DNA of 64,000 bases from Pedobacter ginsengisoli (GTDB taxonomy: Bacteria; Bacteroidota; Bacteroidia; Sphingobacteriales; Sphingobacteriaceae). Below are positions 44,077-53,539 of the stretch, piece after piece. The notes below the pieces were generated by a model. It made no database searches and was not told where the DNA came from. It saw nothing but the letters and a program-made list of their open reading frames with translations. The translations under genes and the position numbers were made by a program. Each line of letters begins with the position of its first letter. The first letter of the stretch is position 1. The DNA lies in assembly GCF_030244015.1 (NCBI RefSeq), contig NZ_JASSYX010000003.1:1086635-1150634 (forward strand), written 5' to 3'.

Positions 44077-45327
44077 TTAAAAATCAAACTTCAGACGGAC
44101 ACCTGTTCCCATCAGGCGAAGGTTCTCTTTAGAAACTTCTTTCATAGGGATCTTCATAAAAGGCTCGACGGACACGGATTTGGATTTGGAGATCTTTTGT
44201 TTATAGCCAAAAGAGAAGTTATAGAACCCCAGGTATTTGTCATTGCTCACTTCCGCTTCAGGGGCTTTTTCCGTCGTCTTTTCTGTAACCATAAACGTGG
44301 TAAAACTGTCTTTACTGCCGGCAGCAAATGATGCTTCCCGCTCTACAAGTTTTTGCTCTACATAGCTATTGTTCTGCTGGTGCCTGATCACGGCAAAGGC
44401 CGAGACACCAACGTTTGCATAAAGTTTTTTGCTAAAATGATATTTTACTTCAAAAGGGATATCGATACCGGAGATTTTCGCCTCTACAGACTCCAGGTCT
44501 TTTGTGGGACGGGCAATGGTGTTGTAGCCGGACGGACTGCTCATCATCTCTGCCGGGGAGGAAACATCTCTGGATGCGGCAAGTTCATTGTACGAGATTC
44601 CTGATCCCAGAGAGATCTTATCTGATACGGCGTAATCCATGCTGACTCCGTAACCCATGTTCAGTCGCCTGGTGTTGCCAAATGAGGGCGCGACAAGGAC
44701 CCCCATTTCCCATTTGTTCTCTTTTACAGTTGCGATGGCCAGTGGTTTGCTTTCTTTGCCGGCAATGCTTTCGTTGTTGAGGAATTCCTGGAAAGAGTAT
44801 GCCTTTTTTTCCGGGGTTTCTTTTGCTGACGGGGCCACGGACTTATTAGCAGCCACAGGGTCGGCAGCTACAGGATTGGATTTAACAGGCTCAGCCGCTA
44901 CAGAAGAGATTGCTTCAATCTTTGCGGCAACCCCGATGCGGGCTGCGGGCTGCTGAACCGGGACTTTCGTGTTTTCTGATACGACAGCCGCCTCTGCCTG
45001 CGGGGAGCGGGAAACCGGCGCTGTCTCATCTGGAGTTTCCGCCGGTGTTATTGTTTTCTCAGGTTTCGGGCCATTGTATCTATAAGGACTGGTCTTTGCA
45101 ATCTGCACAGCTGGCTTGTCTGATTTTTTGAGGATAAAGAAATACAAGCCGGTTGCAATGAATAAAATTGCCGCGGCGCTGCCTAAAGGAGCCAGCCAAA
45201 AGATCAGGGGTCTCTTTTTTTCATCCTGAGCTTTAAATTTCTCCCATGCGCCCGGAACATAGGATTCCTCATGGCCCATCAAACTGTCCTTGATATGAGC
45301 GATCAGCTCATTTTCTGATGGGTCCAT
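44077..45327 (-). CDS. anti-sigma-like transmembrane protein fused to an outer-membrane beta barrel
   Basis: 416 residues from the ATG at 45327 (MDPSENELIAHIKDSLMGHE); the start at 45345 overlaps the sigma gene by 14 nt and is also possible. N-terminal 45 residues are soluble, then a membrane helix (GSAAAILFIATGLYFFILKK), a long Pro/Ala/Thr linker, and from about residue 190 a porin-like beta barrel ending in FDF. The barrel (GYGVSMDYAVSDKISLGSGI) resembles PorT/OmpW-like proteins. The layout implies that the N-terminal part is in the cytoplasm and the barrel in the outer membrane. It follows the ECF sigma gene directly, so it may be its anti-sigma factor. Confidence 0.78.
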   Translation of the reverse strand: MDPSENELIAHIKDSLMGHEESYVPGAWEKFKAQDEKKRPLIFWLAPLGSAAAILFIATGLYFFILKKSDKPAVQIAKTSPYRYNGPKPEKTITPAETPDETAPVSRSPQAEAAVVSENTKVPVQQPAARIGVAAKIEAISSVAAEPVKSNPVAADPVAANKSVAPSAKETPEKKAYSFQEFLNNESIAGKESKPLAIATVKENKWEMGVLVAPSFGNTRRLNMGYGVSMDYAVSDKISLGSGISYNELAASRDVSSPAEMMSSPSGYNTIARPTKDLESVEAKISGIDIPFEVKYHFSKKLYANVGVSAFAVIRHQQNNSYVEQKLVEREASFAAGSKDSFTTFMVTEKTTEKAPEAEVSNDKYLGFYNFSFGYKQKISKSKSVSVEPFMKIPMKEVSKENLRLMGTGVRLKFDF

Positions 45328-45331
45328 TTGT

Positions 45332-45901
45332 TTAGCTGGCTGCATATGAGTTAATTGATGTCTTTGAATACAATTCTCTTAGTTTACTTTTTGCCCTGGT
45401 CAGGTAAACCCTGCTGGAGCTTTCAGGAATGTTCAGCATTTTTGATATCTCATCGTGAGAGAATCCCTCTATTTCGTACATGTTAAAAATGAGTCTGTGT
45501 GTTTCAGGGAGGGCGTTCAGTAATTTTAAAATGTCCTGCACATTTAATTTTGACAGGGCGCTGACCTGTGTGAGCGGCTGCTGCTCATCTGCAATGTCAT
45601 CGACATAAAGATGAGTCTTTTTTGTTCTTAAAAAATCTATTGCGGTACGGGACGATATTCTTGCGATCCAGCCTTTGAAAGCTTTTTGCAGTTCGCCGTT
45701 TTCTTTTGGAAAGCTAAACTGCCCAATGCTCTTAAAAATTTTTATAAATGTATCATTTACGAGCTCTTCAGCATCATTTCTATCGTTTACATAACGCAAA
45801 ACAACACCCATAAGATATCCATAAAATGATTTGTAGATCATTTCCTTGCTTTTGTTTTTATTTTTTAAACACCCTTCTATAGCGTCTTCAAGACCGAGCA
45901 T
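45332..45901 (-). CDS. ECF-type RNA polymerase sigma factor
   Basis: 189 residues. Region 2 is LMGVVLRYVNDRNDAEELVN followed by DTFIKIFKSIGQF and GWIARISSRTAIDFLR; region 4 is ALPETHRLIFNMYEIEGFSH with EISKMLNIPESSSRVYLTRA. The partner is the membrane-spanning barrel protein just downstream, a common pair in Bacteroidetes. Target genes are unknown. Confidence 0.92.
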   Translation of the reverse strand: MLGLEDAIEGCLKNKNKSKEMIYKSFYGYLMGVVLRYVNDRNDAEELVNDTFIKIFKSIGQFSFPKENGELQKAFKGWIARISSRTAIDFLRTKKTHLYVDDIADEQQPLTQVSALSKLNVQDILKLLNALPETHRLIFNMYEIEGFSHDEISKMLNIPESSSRVYLTRAKSKLRELYSKTSINSYAAS

Positions 45902-45976
45902 TCTTTATGATGTCTGTTAAGCATTGATTTGATGATTTTTTAAACAATAACGCAAAGACGAGCTTCATTATTCTTT

Positions 45977-46034
45977 AAACGGCTTGCCCGAAAATAAGAG
46001 TTTTCGTACGGGCATTTTTTCCGGGCAGCCGTTT
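45977..46034. terminator. long inverted repeat between the ECF sigma gene and DUF4397
   Basis: AAACGGCTTGCCCG (45977-45990) is complementary to CGGGCAGCCGTTT (46022-46034) with an inner GCCCG/CGGGC. It sits just after the DUF4397 stop on the minus strand and is its probable terminator. Confidence 0.65.
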
Positions 46035-46042
46035 TATTCTTT

Positions 46043-46750
46043 TTATTTGTGTACAAAGACTTCAACACCGAGCTTGGTGTTATCGGTCGCTGCTACCAGA
46101 CCTTTTACCCAAACTGTGTAGATCTTGTTTGCCTCGATTTTCACGTCGGCAATGCTGGCTGCAATTGCTCCGCCGTCTTTGTTCTTAACGTTAAAAGTAA
46201 CTTTTTCGGCCGGATCAATGTCAACAAAGTCGGTATATCCTTTGAAAGATTTGTCGGTGAAAAGGTCTGTATCTTTTCCTGCTATTGCTAAATTAAGGGC
46301 CGGTGCATCCGGACTAAGGTGAACAAAACGAACCCTTGCTTTGCCCGTTGCAGGTGCAGTAAGGTCGTCTTTGATCAGCAGAAATTTTATCGTTTCAAAC
46401 TTATCGTAAGCGAACAGCGAATATCCTTTTTGCGGCTCCAAAAGGAAATCTCCTGTCAAAAGGGCTGTTGAGGTTCCCTTTTTGGCAATGAGCAGCCTCC
46501 TGGTTCCAGAATAGAGGTTTAAATAATCGATCTTATCGGTATAGCCAAAGTCTTCATTATTTGCCTTAACGTTTTCTACATAGAAGTCGAGTTTTTCATT
46601 GGTAGGCGAAGCATGGATCACGCTTAGCCCCGAAATTTGAGGCGGGGTGAAGTCATCATCGTCTTTGGAACAGGCCGCCAGCGTAACAGACAGCGTCGCC
46701 AGGGCGATAAAAGTTCTGGATATGTTTTTAAGATTTGTCAAGATGTTCAT
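46043..46750 (-). CDS. DUF4397 lipoprotein
   Basis: 235 residues with lipobox VTLAACSKD. The beta-rich domain (LSVIHASPTNEKLDFYVENV, VRFVHLSPDAPALNLAIAGK) has the 'HaSPdaP' signature of DUF4397. Such lipoproteins are exposed at the surface or in the periplasm and their role is unclear. Single gene, flanked by terminator-like hairpins on the left. Confidence 0.88.
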   Translation of the reverse strand: MNILTNLKNISRTFIALATLSVTLAACSKDDDDFTPPQISGLSVIHASPTNEKLDFYVENVKANNEDFGYTDKIDYLNLYSGTRRLLIAKKGTSTALLTGDFLLEPQKGYSLFAYDKFETIKFLLIKDDLTAPATGKARVRFVHLSPDAPALNLAIAGKDTDLFTDKSFKGYTDFVDIDPAEKVTFNVKNKDGGAIAASIADVKIEANKIYTVWVKGLVAATDNTKLGVEVFVHK

Positions 46751-46860
46751 GATTATAATTTTAAAGAATACGATTGAGTAGTGGCCACTAACTCTTTTTT
46801 CTCAAAACGAGGGAAACTGTCAAAACGCTACAGCAGGGATAATAATTTCTTATGCTATTC

Positions 46861-46898
46861 AAAAAAAAACTCCCCGGAGCGCCTGGCCCTGGGGAGTT
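46861..46898 (-). terminator. htpG terminator
   Basis: AACTCCCC (46868-46875) pairs with GGGGAGTT (46891-46898), followed on the minus strand by nine T's. It lies 40 nt after the htpG stop. Confidence 0.9.
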
Positions 46899-46938
46899 CT
46901 GGTGTAACTGCCGGTATTTTAAACCTATACTGCGTATG

Positions 46939-48828
46939 TTAAATCAGTTCAACGCTTCTGCTTACAAATGCCGTAAGTTCCGCGCCGGTAAGCATTCCCT
47001 GAGCTAATAAGGCAAGGTCTACTGCTTGTTTGGCAAGCACGGATTTGGTCTCTTCGTTCTCAGCGGAAAGGATTTTGCTGATAAGCTTGTGATTGCCATT
47101 GATGGCAACTTTATAACTGTCGGGCATATTGCCATAAAAACCCATGCCGCCGCCCATAGCTGCCATGTCTTTCATCCGACGCATGAATTCGTCCATAGTC
47201 ACGGTAACGGGCAGCTCTTCCGGATGTAGTCCGACGATTTCAACGGTATATCCCGGTTTTGTAATGGCCTTTTCGAATACTTCTTTAACCAGTTTAGACT
47301 GATCTTCTGTTAATACAGATTCGACCTGGTCTTCTTTGTCGATCAGCTTGCTGGCTACACTTGAGTCTACGCGTTTCAATGCGGTTTTTTCTAATTTTTG
47401 CTCCAAATGGCTTACAAAGTGATTGTCAATAGGGGAATCCATCAGCAATACATCATAGTCCTTTTTACCGGCTGACTGGATAAAGCTATCCTGCTTTGCA
47501 GGGTCATTTGCATAGATATATACGACCTGCCCGTTCTTGTCGGTTTGTATATCCCTAACTTTCTCCCGGTATTCGTCCAGGGTATAGTGTTCTTTTTTTG
47601 TATTGGTGAGCAGGGCAAAATCTTTGGCTTTGTCATTAAATTTCTCTTCGCTCACCATTCCGTATTTGACGAACAGGCCAATGTCGCCCCACTTCTCTTC
47701 ATAAGCCTTACGGTCCTTGTTAAAGAGTTCCTGAAGTTTATCTGCCACTTTCTTGGTGATGTAGCTGTTTATTTTTTTGACGCTGCTGTCTGCCTGCAGG
47801 AAGCTTCTGGAAACATTCAGGGGAATATCCGGTGAATCTATTACGCCATGAAGCAACATCAGGAATTCTGGCACGATGTCCTTTACCTCATCAGTAATAA
47901 ATACCTGGCGTGAGAATAATTTGATTTTGTTGCGCTGCATGTCGAAATCATTCTTCACTTTAGGAAAGTACAGTACTCCGGTAAGGTTGAACGGGTAATC
48001 AACATTGAGGTGAATCCAAAAAAGCGGGTCTTCTGAGAAAGGATACAGTTGCTTGTAAAAAGAAAGGTAATCTTCGTCTGACAAATCTGCAGGTGCTTTT
48101 GTCCAGATTGGATTGGTGGTATTGATGATATTGTCTGATTCAACACTTTTATATTTTGGTTTGCCTTCTTCGTCTTCGCCATCCGGTTCCTGTTCTGTTT
48201 TGGTTCCAAATTTAATCGGCACAGGCAGGAACTTTCCATATTTATCAAGGATTCCTTCCAGCTTATGTTTTTCCAGGAATTCTTCTGACTCTGCATTGAT
48301 GTGCAGAATGATGTCTGTTCCGCGTATTGTCCTGCTGCCTGCGGTGATCTCGAATGTTGTGCTGCCATCGCACACCCATCGCGCAGCCTCTGATCCTTCC
48401 TGATAAGACAGGGTCTGGATTTCTACCAGATCGGCAACCATAAAGGCGGAATAGAAGCCCAGACCGAATTTACCGATGATCTCATTGGCATCTTTGGCGT
48501 CTTTAAACTTCTCTACAAATTCGCTGGCGCCAGAGAAGGCCACCTGGTTGATGTATTTTTTGATCTCTTCAGCAGTCATCCCAAGGCCGTTGTCGGAAAT
48601 GGTAATGGTCTTGTTGTCTTTATCAACTGCCACCTCGACCAGCGGCTCGCCAAGCTCGCCGCTATACTGGCCGAGTGCTGCCAGGCGTTTGATTTTTTGT
48701 ACCGCATCAACGGCATTTGATACAAGTTCTCTTAAAAAGATCTCGTTGTCTGAATACAGGAATTTCTTGATGATCGGGAAAATGTTCTCCGTGTGAATGG
48801 ATATGGTTCCTTTTTCTTCTATGCTCAT
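46939..48828 (-). CDS. htpG: Hsp90-family chaperone HtpG
   Basis: 629 residues. The N-terminal GHKL ATPase has the signatures ELVSNAVDA, SDNGLGMT, GKFGLGFYSAFMV and GTDIILH; the middle domain has NVSRSFLQ-type motif in LNVSRSFLQADSSVKKINSY; the C-terminal dimerisation domain ends VSRSVELI. It folds client proteins in the cytoplasm. Length is standard. A TGTCA-AAT-TGACA palindrome lies 62 nt upstream. Confidence 0.97.
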   Translation of the reverse strand: MSIEEKGTISIHTENIFPIIKKFLYSDNEIFLRELVSNAVDAVQKIKRLAALGQYSGELGEPLVEVAVDKDNKTITISDNGLGMTAEEIKKYINQVAFSGASEFVEKFKDAKDANEIIGKFGLGFYSAFMVADLVEIQTLSYQEGSEAARWVCDGSTTFEITAGSRTIRGTDIILHINAESEEFLEKHKLEGILDKYGKFLPVPIKFGTKTEQEPDGEDEEGKPKYKSVESDNIINTTNPIWTKAPADLSDEDYLSFYKQLYPFSEDPLFWIHLNVDYPFNLTGVLYFPKVKNDFDMQRNKIKLFSRQVFITDEVKDIVPEFLMLLHGVIDSPDIPLNVSRSFLQADSSVKKINSYITKKVADKLQELFNKDRKAYEEKWGDIGLFVKYGMVSEEKFNDKAKDFALLTNTKKEHYTLDEYREKVRDIQTDKNGQVVYIYANDPAKQDSFIQSAGKKDYDVLLMDSPIDNHFVSHLEQKLEKTALKRVDSSVASKLIDKEDQVESVLTEDQSKLVKEVFEKAITKPGYTVEIVGLHPEELPVTVTMDEFMRRMKDMAAMGGGMGFYGNMPDSYKVAINGNHKLISKILSAENEETKSVLAKQAVDLALLAQGMLTGAELTAFVSRSVELI

Positions 48829-48889
48829 ATGTTAACTCATTTTTAAGTACATAGCACCCCTATCAATGCTTATTCCAAACTGGCTTTGT

Positions 48890-48902
48890 TGTCAAATTGA
48901 CA
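48890..48902. promoter_or_regulatory. palindrome upstream of htpG
   Basis: TGTCA-AAT-TGACA, a perfect 13-bp palindrome 62 bp before htpG and 48 bp before the divergent membrane-protein gene. It may be an operator for heat-shock control. No known match; it could be chance. Confidence 0.35.
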
Positions 48903-48949
48903 GCTTTTTAAAAAGAAATATTTATATTGGAGTTTTCTAACTCACAGAG

Positions 48950-49405
48950 ATGAACGCATCTAAATTAAAAATCATGCAGGTAATCCATATTGCATTTTGC
49001 GCTGCTATAACCGGATTCGCTATAGTTGCCCTGATTATGCGCAAGGAACGGATACACCTTGACCTGTCGCTTGACAATAATGATCCATATTTTCCGCTGT
49101 TCCCCGTTCTTGCTGTAATATCAGTGGCTGTGGGCTTTTACATGTTCAACAAACAGATCAGATCAATGGATCCTATGCTGGGTGGTGATGATAAAATTGC
49201 CGCTTATCAGACTGCATTTATCTTACGCTGTGCATTTATAGAAGCCCCGGCTTTATTAAATGTAGTCGGCTTTTTAATTTACGGGAATATGGTCTATCTT
49301 ATTGTTGCTGCTGCGGTTTTAGTTGTATTTATACTTACCAGGCCTACTAAGCAGCATGTAATCGATACTACGGGACTCCAGTTTCCGGATACTGAAAAAT
49401 TATAA
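48950..49405 (+). CDS. membrane protein of unknown function (four spans)
   Basis: 151 residues with four hydrophobic segments (VIHIAFCAAITGFAIVALIM; FPVLAVISVAVGFYMF; AFIEAPALLNVVGFLIYGN; MVYLIVAAAVLVVFIL). Short polar loops, no signal peptide. Similar four-span proteins occur widely in Bacteroidetes without known function. It precedes the M16 peptidase with 35 nt between, but that gene has its own promoter-like box. Confidence 0.7.
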   Translation: MNASKLKIMQVIHIAFCAAITGFAIVALIMRKERIHLDLSLDNNDPYFPLFPVLAVISVAVGFYMFNKQIRSMDPMLGGDDKIAAYQTAFILRCAFIEAPALLNVVGFLIYGNMVYLIVAAAVLVVFILTRPTKQHVIDTTGLQFPDTEKL

Positions 49406-49425
49406 TGCGGTGATATATTTCTGCG

Positions 49426-49433
49426 TACCTTTG
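49426..49433 (+). promoter_or_regulatory. -7 box directly before the M16 peptidase
   Basis: TACCTTTG ends 7 nt before the ATG at 49441, so transcription would begin near the start codon. The -33 TTG is not seen, so this rests on the -7 box alone. Confidence 0.4.
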
Positions 49434-49440
49434 CCGCTGA

Positions 49441-50670
49441 ATGGAATATAATGTTCATACTTTGCCTAATGGCATACGCCTGCTTCAGGTGCCTTCTGCT
49501 TCAGCGATCTCTCATGCCTGTATCATCATCAACAGCGGCTCAAGAGATGAAAGCGAAGAAAAAGCCGGGCTGGCACACTTCATCGAGCACCTGATCTTTA
49601 AGCGTACGAAAAAAAGAAATACCAATCAGATCCTCAACAGACTTGAAAGTGTCGGGGCTGACCTGAACGCGTATACGACGAAAGAATACACTTGTATTCA
49701 TGCTTCGTTTCTAAATCCTTACCTGGACAGGACACTGGAGCTTTTTAATGACATCGTGTTTCATTCTACCTTTCCTGAAGATGAAATGGAAAAAGAGAAG
49801 GGTGTAATCCTCGACGAAATCGCCTCTTACCTGGACCAGCCTGAGGAGGCCATTTATGACGATTTTGAAGACCTGGTTTTTGCGGGGCATTCGCTGGGAC
49901 GTAATATTTTAGGCAGTATAGAGAGTGTAAGCAGGCTCACTCAAAAAGACATTCATCAGTTTATTAAGAACAATTACCATACGGACCGCATCGTTATAGC
50001 CGTGCTGGGTAACTATTCTCTGAACAAAGTAATAAAAACGGGTTCAAAATATTATTCAGAGATTCAGGCCAATCCATATACTGTGACGAGGGCTGCCCCT
50101 GGAAAAGCGGCCGTGGTAAATGAGGTCCTGAATAAACCCATTCAGCAGGCGCATGCGGTACTCGGAACCCAGGCTTATTCACTCCATCATCCTTATAAGA
50201 CGGGGTTGCTATTGTTAAATAATTTGCTTGGGGGCACGGGTATGAGTTCTATATTGAATCTTCAGATCCGGGAAAAATACGGAATAGCCTATACCATCGA
50301 AACCGGGTACAGTCCCTTGAGCGATACCGGTATTTTTACACTTTATTTTGGCACAGACAAAGAAAAACTGGATAAGGCCTGGGCTCTGATCTTTAAAGAG
50401 TTTAAGAAAATTAAGGACAAACCCTTTACTGAGGCCCAGCTGCAAAAGGCTAAAAATAAATTTATCGGTCAAATAGCCCTGGGTGAGGAAAACCGGATCG
50501 GTCTGATTATATCGATGGCCAAGAGTCTGATCGACTATGATAAAATTGACGACCTGCAAACCGTTTTCAGTAAAATCCAGGCTGTTAATGCCGGGGATTT
50601 GGTCAATATTGCTAACGAAATACTGGATCCGGGCAATCTTACTGCCCTAACTTTTTATCCTATAGGGTAA
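49441..50670 (+). CDS. M16 family zinc metallopeptidase
   Basis: 409 residues. The inverted zinc motif H46-FI-E49-H50 (LAHFIEHLIFK) and the downstream glutamate in MEKEKGVILDEI match M16 (processing peptidase / PqqL type). Two M16 half-domains are present, as in bacterial single-chain members. No signal peptide, so it probably acts in the cytoplasm on peptides. It is 17 nt ahead of def. Confidence 0.93.
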   Translation: MEYNVHTLPNGIRLLQVPSASAISHACIIINSGSRDESEEKAGLAHFIEHLIFKRTKKRNTNQILNRLESVGADLNAYTTKEYTCIHASFLNPYLDRTLELFNDIVFHSTFPEDEMEKEKGVILDEIASYLDQPEEAIYDDFEDLVFAGHSLGRNILGSIESVSRLTQKDIHQFIKNNYHTDRIVIAVLGNYSLNKVIKTGSKYYSEIQANPYTVTRAAPGKAAVVNEVLNKPIQQAHAVLGTQAYSLHHPYKTGLLLLNNLLGGTGMSSILNLQIREKYGIAYTIETGYSPLSDTGIFTLYFGTDKEKLDKAWALIFKEFKKIKDKPFTEAQLQKAKNKFIGQIALGEENRIGLIISMAKSLIDYDKIDDLQTVFSKIQAVNAGDLVNIANEILDPGNLTALTFYPIG

Positions 50671-50687
50671 TTTTGTACCTTTGTACC

Positions 50688-51251
50688 ATGAAGTTACCCA
50701 TTGTAGCATACGGCGACCCGGTTTTAAAGAAAGTCTGCACTCCGATTGAGGAAAGCTATCCAGGCTTGCAGGAATTAATCAGTAATATGTTTGAGACGAT
50801 GTACAACGCCAGTGGCGTTGGTTTGGCGGCTCCGCAAATTGGATTACCAATAAGATTATTTATCGTTGATACCGCTGCTGGTGACGAAAAGGATAAGGAC
50901 CGTTATAAAAAGGTATTTATCAATGCTCAAATTCTGGAAGAAACCGGTGAACCCTGGGCTTTTAATGAGGGTTGCCTAAGTATCCCTGACATCCGGGAAG
51001 ATGTAATGCGCAAGCCGAATGTTAAGATCAGGTATTATGATGAGAACTGGAAGCTGCACGAAGAAGAGGTGACCGGCATGCCCGCACGGGTTATCCAGCA
51101 TGAATATGACCATATTGAAGGAACCTTGTTTACTGATAAGTTAGGTCTTTTAAGAAAAAGGATGCTGAAAAGTAAACTGGATGCAATTTCTAAAGGGAAT
51201 ATTCATGCTGACTACAAAATGCGTTTCCCGAATCAGAAAAGAAGACGGTAG
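50688..51251 (+). CDS. def: peptide deformylase
   Basis: 187 residues from the ATG at 50688 (MKLPIVAYGDPVLKKVCTPI). The three motifs are GVGLAAPQIG (43-52), EGCLSIP (94-100) and QHEYDH (H138, E139, H142). It removes the formyl group from new N-termini using a bound metal ion. The start five codons earlier is unlikely. A TACCTTTG box 4 nt before the ATG is a weak promoter sign. Confidence 0.97.
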   Translation: MKLPIVAYGDPVLKKVCTPIEESYPGLQELISNMFETMYNASGVGLAAPQIGLPIRLFIVDTAAGDEKDKDRYKKVFINAQILEETGEPWAFNEGCLSIPDIREDVMRKPNVKIRYYDENWKLHEEEVTGMPARVIQHEYDHIEGTLFTDKLGLLRKRMLKSKLDAISKGNIHADYKMRFPNQKRRR

Positions 51252-51896
51252 TTAGTTGTCTGAGTTTTTACTCTTATCTCCTTTAAAGATAGATTGCATC
51301 AGCTTGCCCCAGGCAAAGGGATTCAGCAACGGATTGGTCTGAACCATATTCTTGTTAAGCGCCCGGTCATGGTTTAAACGATAGTTGATGCTCTGGATCT
51401 CCCCGCCGTCTCTGGAAAGGGACTGGATCATTCCGCTTATACTTTCCTGTGAGAGGTTTTTCAGCGCGATCGCATAATCATCGTCTGCGATCTTCATCGC
51501 CATGAAATCTCTTGTAAACTCCTCTACTGTAGCCCACGGATAAACACGAACTGTCGGCAGGTTGATGATATCAGCCTTCAGCCTGATCATCGCGGTATAT
51601 TTAGTGTCGTTAATTTCTGCGGGTATGGGAAGCAGCAGATCCCTGTATCCTACGGCGGTGTAAAGAATGGTATCTCCGGGATGTGCGATGAAAGAAAAGA
51701 ATCCTTTGTAATTGGCCCCGTACCTCTGGCTCTTATTGGTCAGATTCGTTACGGTTACGTAAGGCACTGCATAATTGCTATCCACATCCGTTATGATCCC
51801 GGAAAATTGAATCAATTTCTTATCCCCGGTGGTTTGCTGAGCAAAGACCGGTGTAATGAAAAGAAGCAATATAATGGTTAACAAATACTTCATCAT
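51252..51896 (-). CDS. exported carboxypeptidase-regulatory-like protein
   Basis: 214 residues, signal peptide ITPVFAQQ. Residues 25-105 are a CarboxypepD_reg-like domain (QFSGIITDVDSNYAVPYVTV, GFFSFIAHPGDTILYTAVGY), the rest helical. No barrel follows, so it is not a transporter. Convergent with def, sharing adjacent stop codons (51251/51252). Function unknown. Confidence 0.75.
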   Translation of the reverse strand: MMKYLLTIILLLFITPVFAQQTTGDKKLIQFSGIITDVDSNYAVPYVTVTNLTNKSQRYGANYKGFFSFIAHPGDTILYTAVGYRDLLLPIPAEINDTKYTAMIRLKADIINLPTVRVYPWATVEEFTRDFMAMKIADDDYAIALKNLSQESISGMIQSLSRDGGEIQSINYRLNHDRALNKNMVQTNPLLNPFAWGKLMQSIFKGDKSKNSDN

Positions 51897-51947
51897 GCAA
51901 ACATAGCTGTATTTATAAACACAGTAAGTTAAATTTTGTTAAATGAT

Positions 51948-52193
51948 TTATACTTCTTCTGCTAAATTAACGGATACGACTGAAGTAATTTCAGGAACAG
52001 CTTTCATAATTGCCTGTTCAATTCCTGCTTTCATGGTCATGAAGCTCATCTTGCAGGATCCGCAGTTACCCAATAATTTTAATTTAACTACTTTATCTTC
52101 TGTTATCTCTTCTATGGCAACATCTCCTCCATCTGCCAGTAAATACGGACGGATGGTCTCTAATGCCTGCTCAACTTGTTCTGTTAAATTCAT
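51948..52193 (-). CDS. NifU C-terminal domain protein
   Basis: 81 residues with the CxxC scaffold motif GNCGSCKMSFMTMKAGIEQA. The small NifU/Nfu domain holds a [4Fe-4S] cluster between dimers and passes it to targets. It is 34 nt downstream of mrp, which also carries Fe-S clusters, so both probably belong to one assembly pathway. Confidence 0.92.
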   Translation of the reverse strand: MNLTEQVEQALETIRPYLLADGGDVAIEEITEDKVVKLKLLGNCGSCKMSFMTMKAGIEQAIMKAVPEITSVVSVNLAEEV

Positions 52194-52227
52194 TGGTTAT
52201 GTTTTAAAGTATAAAAATAGTAAATTT

Positions 52228-53304
52228 TTAGCAATTAGCAGTTTGTGCGTTATTAATAGCTACCTGCTGTGCAATTCTGCCTGCTATTTCTGAAAAGGAC
52301 TGCGAGAGTCTGCTTCCTGTTTCCAGCGCAACCGGGGCTCCGCTATCTCCTGCCTCCGAAATACGCTGAACGATAGGGATCTCTCCGAGGAATGGCACAT
52401 TAAATGTTTTCGCCAATTCCTTTCCGCCGTCTTTTCCAAATAAATAGTACTTATTGTCCGGAAGCTCTGCCGGAGTAAAATAAGACATGTTTTCAATTAC
52501 TCCCAAAACAGGAATATTGATTCCGGCCATTCTAAACATGGCCAGTCCTTTGCGTGTATCCGCAAGGGCGACTTGTTGGGGGGTAGTGACGACTATCGCT
52601 CCGGCTATCGGAAACCCCTGTGTGATCGTGATGTGGATATCACCGGTTCCCGGCGGCAAATCCACGATCAGGTAATCCAGCTCGCCCCAGTCGGCATCGT
52701 TGAATAATTGTTTTACTGCATTTGAAGCCATCGGTCCACGCCATGGCACAGGCTGGTCGGGATCAGCAAAAAAACCAAGAGAAAGAATCTTTATGCCGTA
52801 TTTTTCTATTGGAAGTATTAACGTTTTGCCGCCTTCTGCTTCTCTTGCACTTGGCTTTGCTCCTACCAGGTCAAACATGGTAGGCACTGATGGACCATAA
52901 ATATCTGCGTCAAGCAGTCCGACTTTAGCTCCGTCTGCGGCTAAAGAAAGGGCAAGGTTACTGGCAACAGTAGATTTTCCTACGCCGCCTTTTCCTGATG
53001 AAACAAGTATAATGTTACTAATGTCTTTTAATCCCGTAGTGTCCATTGGCTTGGTCACTCTTGAGGTCACATTGATATTTACTTCTGCTTGCTGACTCAC
53101 AAAATGTTTGATCGCATTTGTACATGCATTTTTTAGCATCTCTTTCATCGGGCATGCCGGCGTAGTGAGCTCGAGGGTAAAACTGACATTATTGTCCTCT
53201 ATTTTCAAATCCTTGATCATGTTTAAAGTGACCAGGTCTTTTTTAAGGTCCGGATCTTCAACATTACCCAAGGCTGCTAAAACTTGTTCTGAGCTAATTA
53301 TCAT
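52228..53304 (-). CDS. Mrp/ApbC-type Fe-S cluster carrier ATPase
   Basis: 358 residues. An N-terminal DUF59/MIP18 part (ALGNVEDPDLKKDLVTLNMI, ACPMKEML) is followed by the deviant Walker A VSSGKGGVGKSTVASNLA and IVDLPPGTGD. The conserved C-terminal CxxC is not clear (the sequence ends NNAQTANC); the homolog normally has CPxC near the end. It carries and delivers Fe-S clusters in the cytoplasm. It precedes nfu. Confidence 0.92.
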   Translation of the reverse strand: MIISSEQVLAALGNVEDPDLKKDLVTLNMIKDLKIEDNNVSFTLELTTPACPMKEMLKNACTNAIKHFVSQQAEVNINVTSRVTKPMDTTGLKDISNIILVSSGKGGVGKSTVASNLALSLAADGAKVGLLDADIYGPSVPTMFDLVGAKPSAREAEGGKTLILPIEKYGIKILSLGFFADPDQPVPWRGPMASNAVKQLFNDADWGELDYLIVDLPPGTGDIHITITQGFPIAGAIVVTTPQQVALADTRKGLAMFRMAGINIPVLGVIENMSYFTPAELPDNKYYLFGKDGGKELAKTFNVPFLGEIPIVQRISEAGDSGAPVALETGSRLSQSFSEIAGRIAQQVAINNAQTANC

Positions 53305-53539
53305 TGTCCAAAATTAACTAAAACTGGCTGAGCATTCCTTATCCCTTGCAAGAATATTGCAAAAAGGTGATAACCAGACTGGTATTTGATCAACAATGTG
53401 CAGAGACAGTGAAATATATCAGGAATGGCTCAAACAAAACAGATCAGCAATTGGTTGAGATTAGGGTTTTTAAATGTATTTTTAGCGCGAAATAAACATT
53501 TGTATATAACGTTTTAGCAATTAATATCTATTTTACAGC

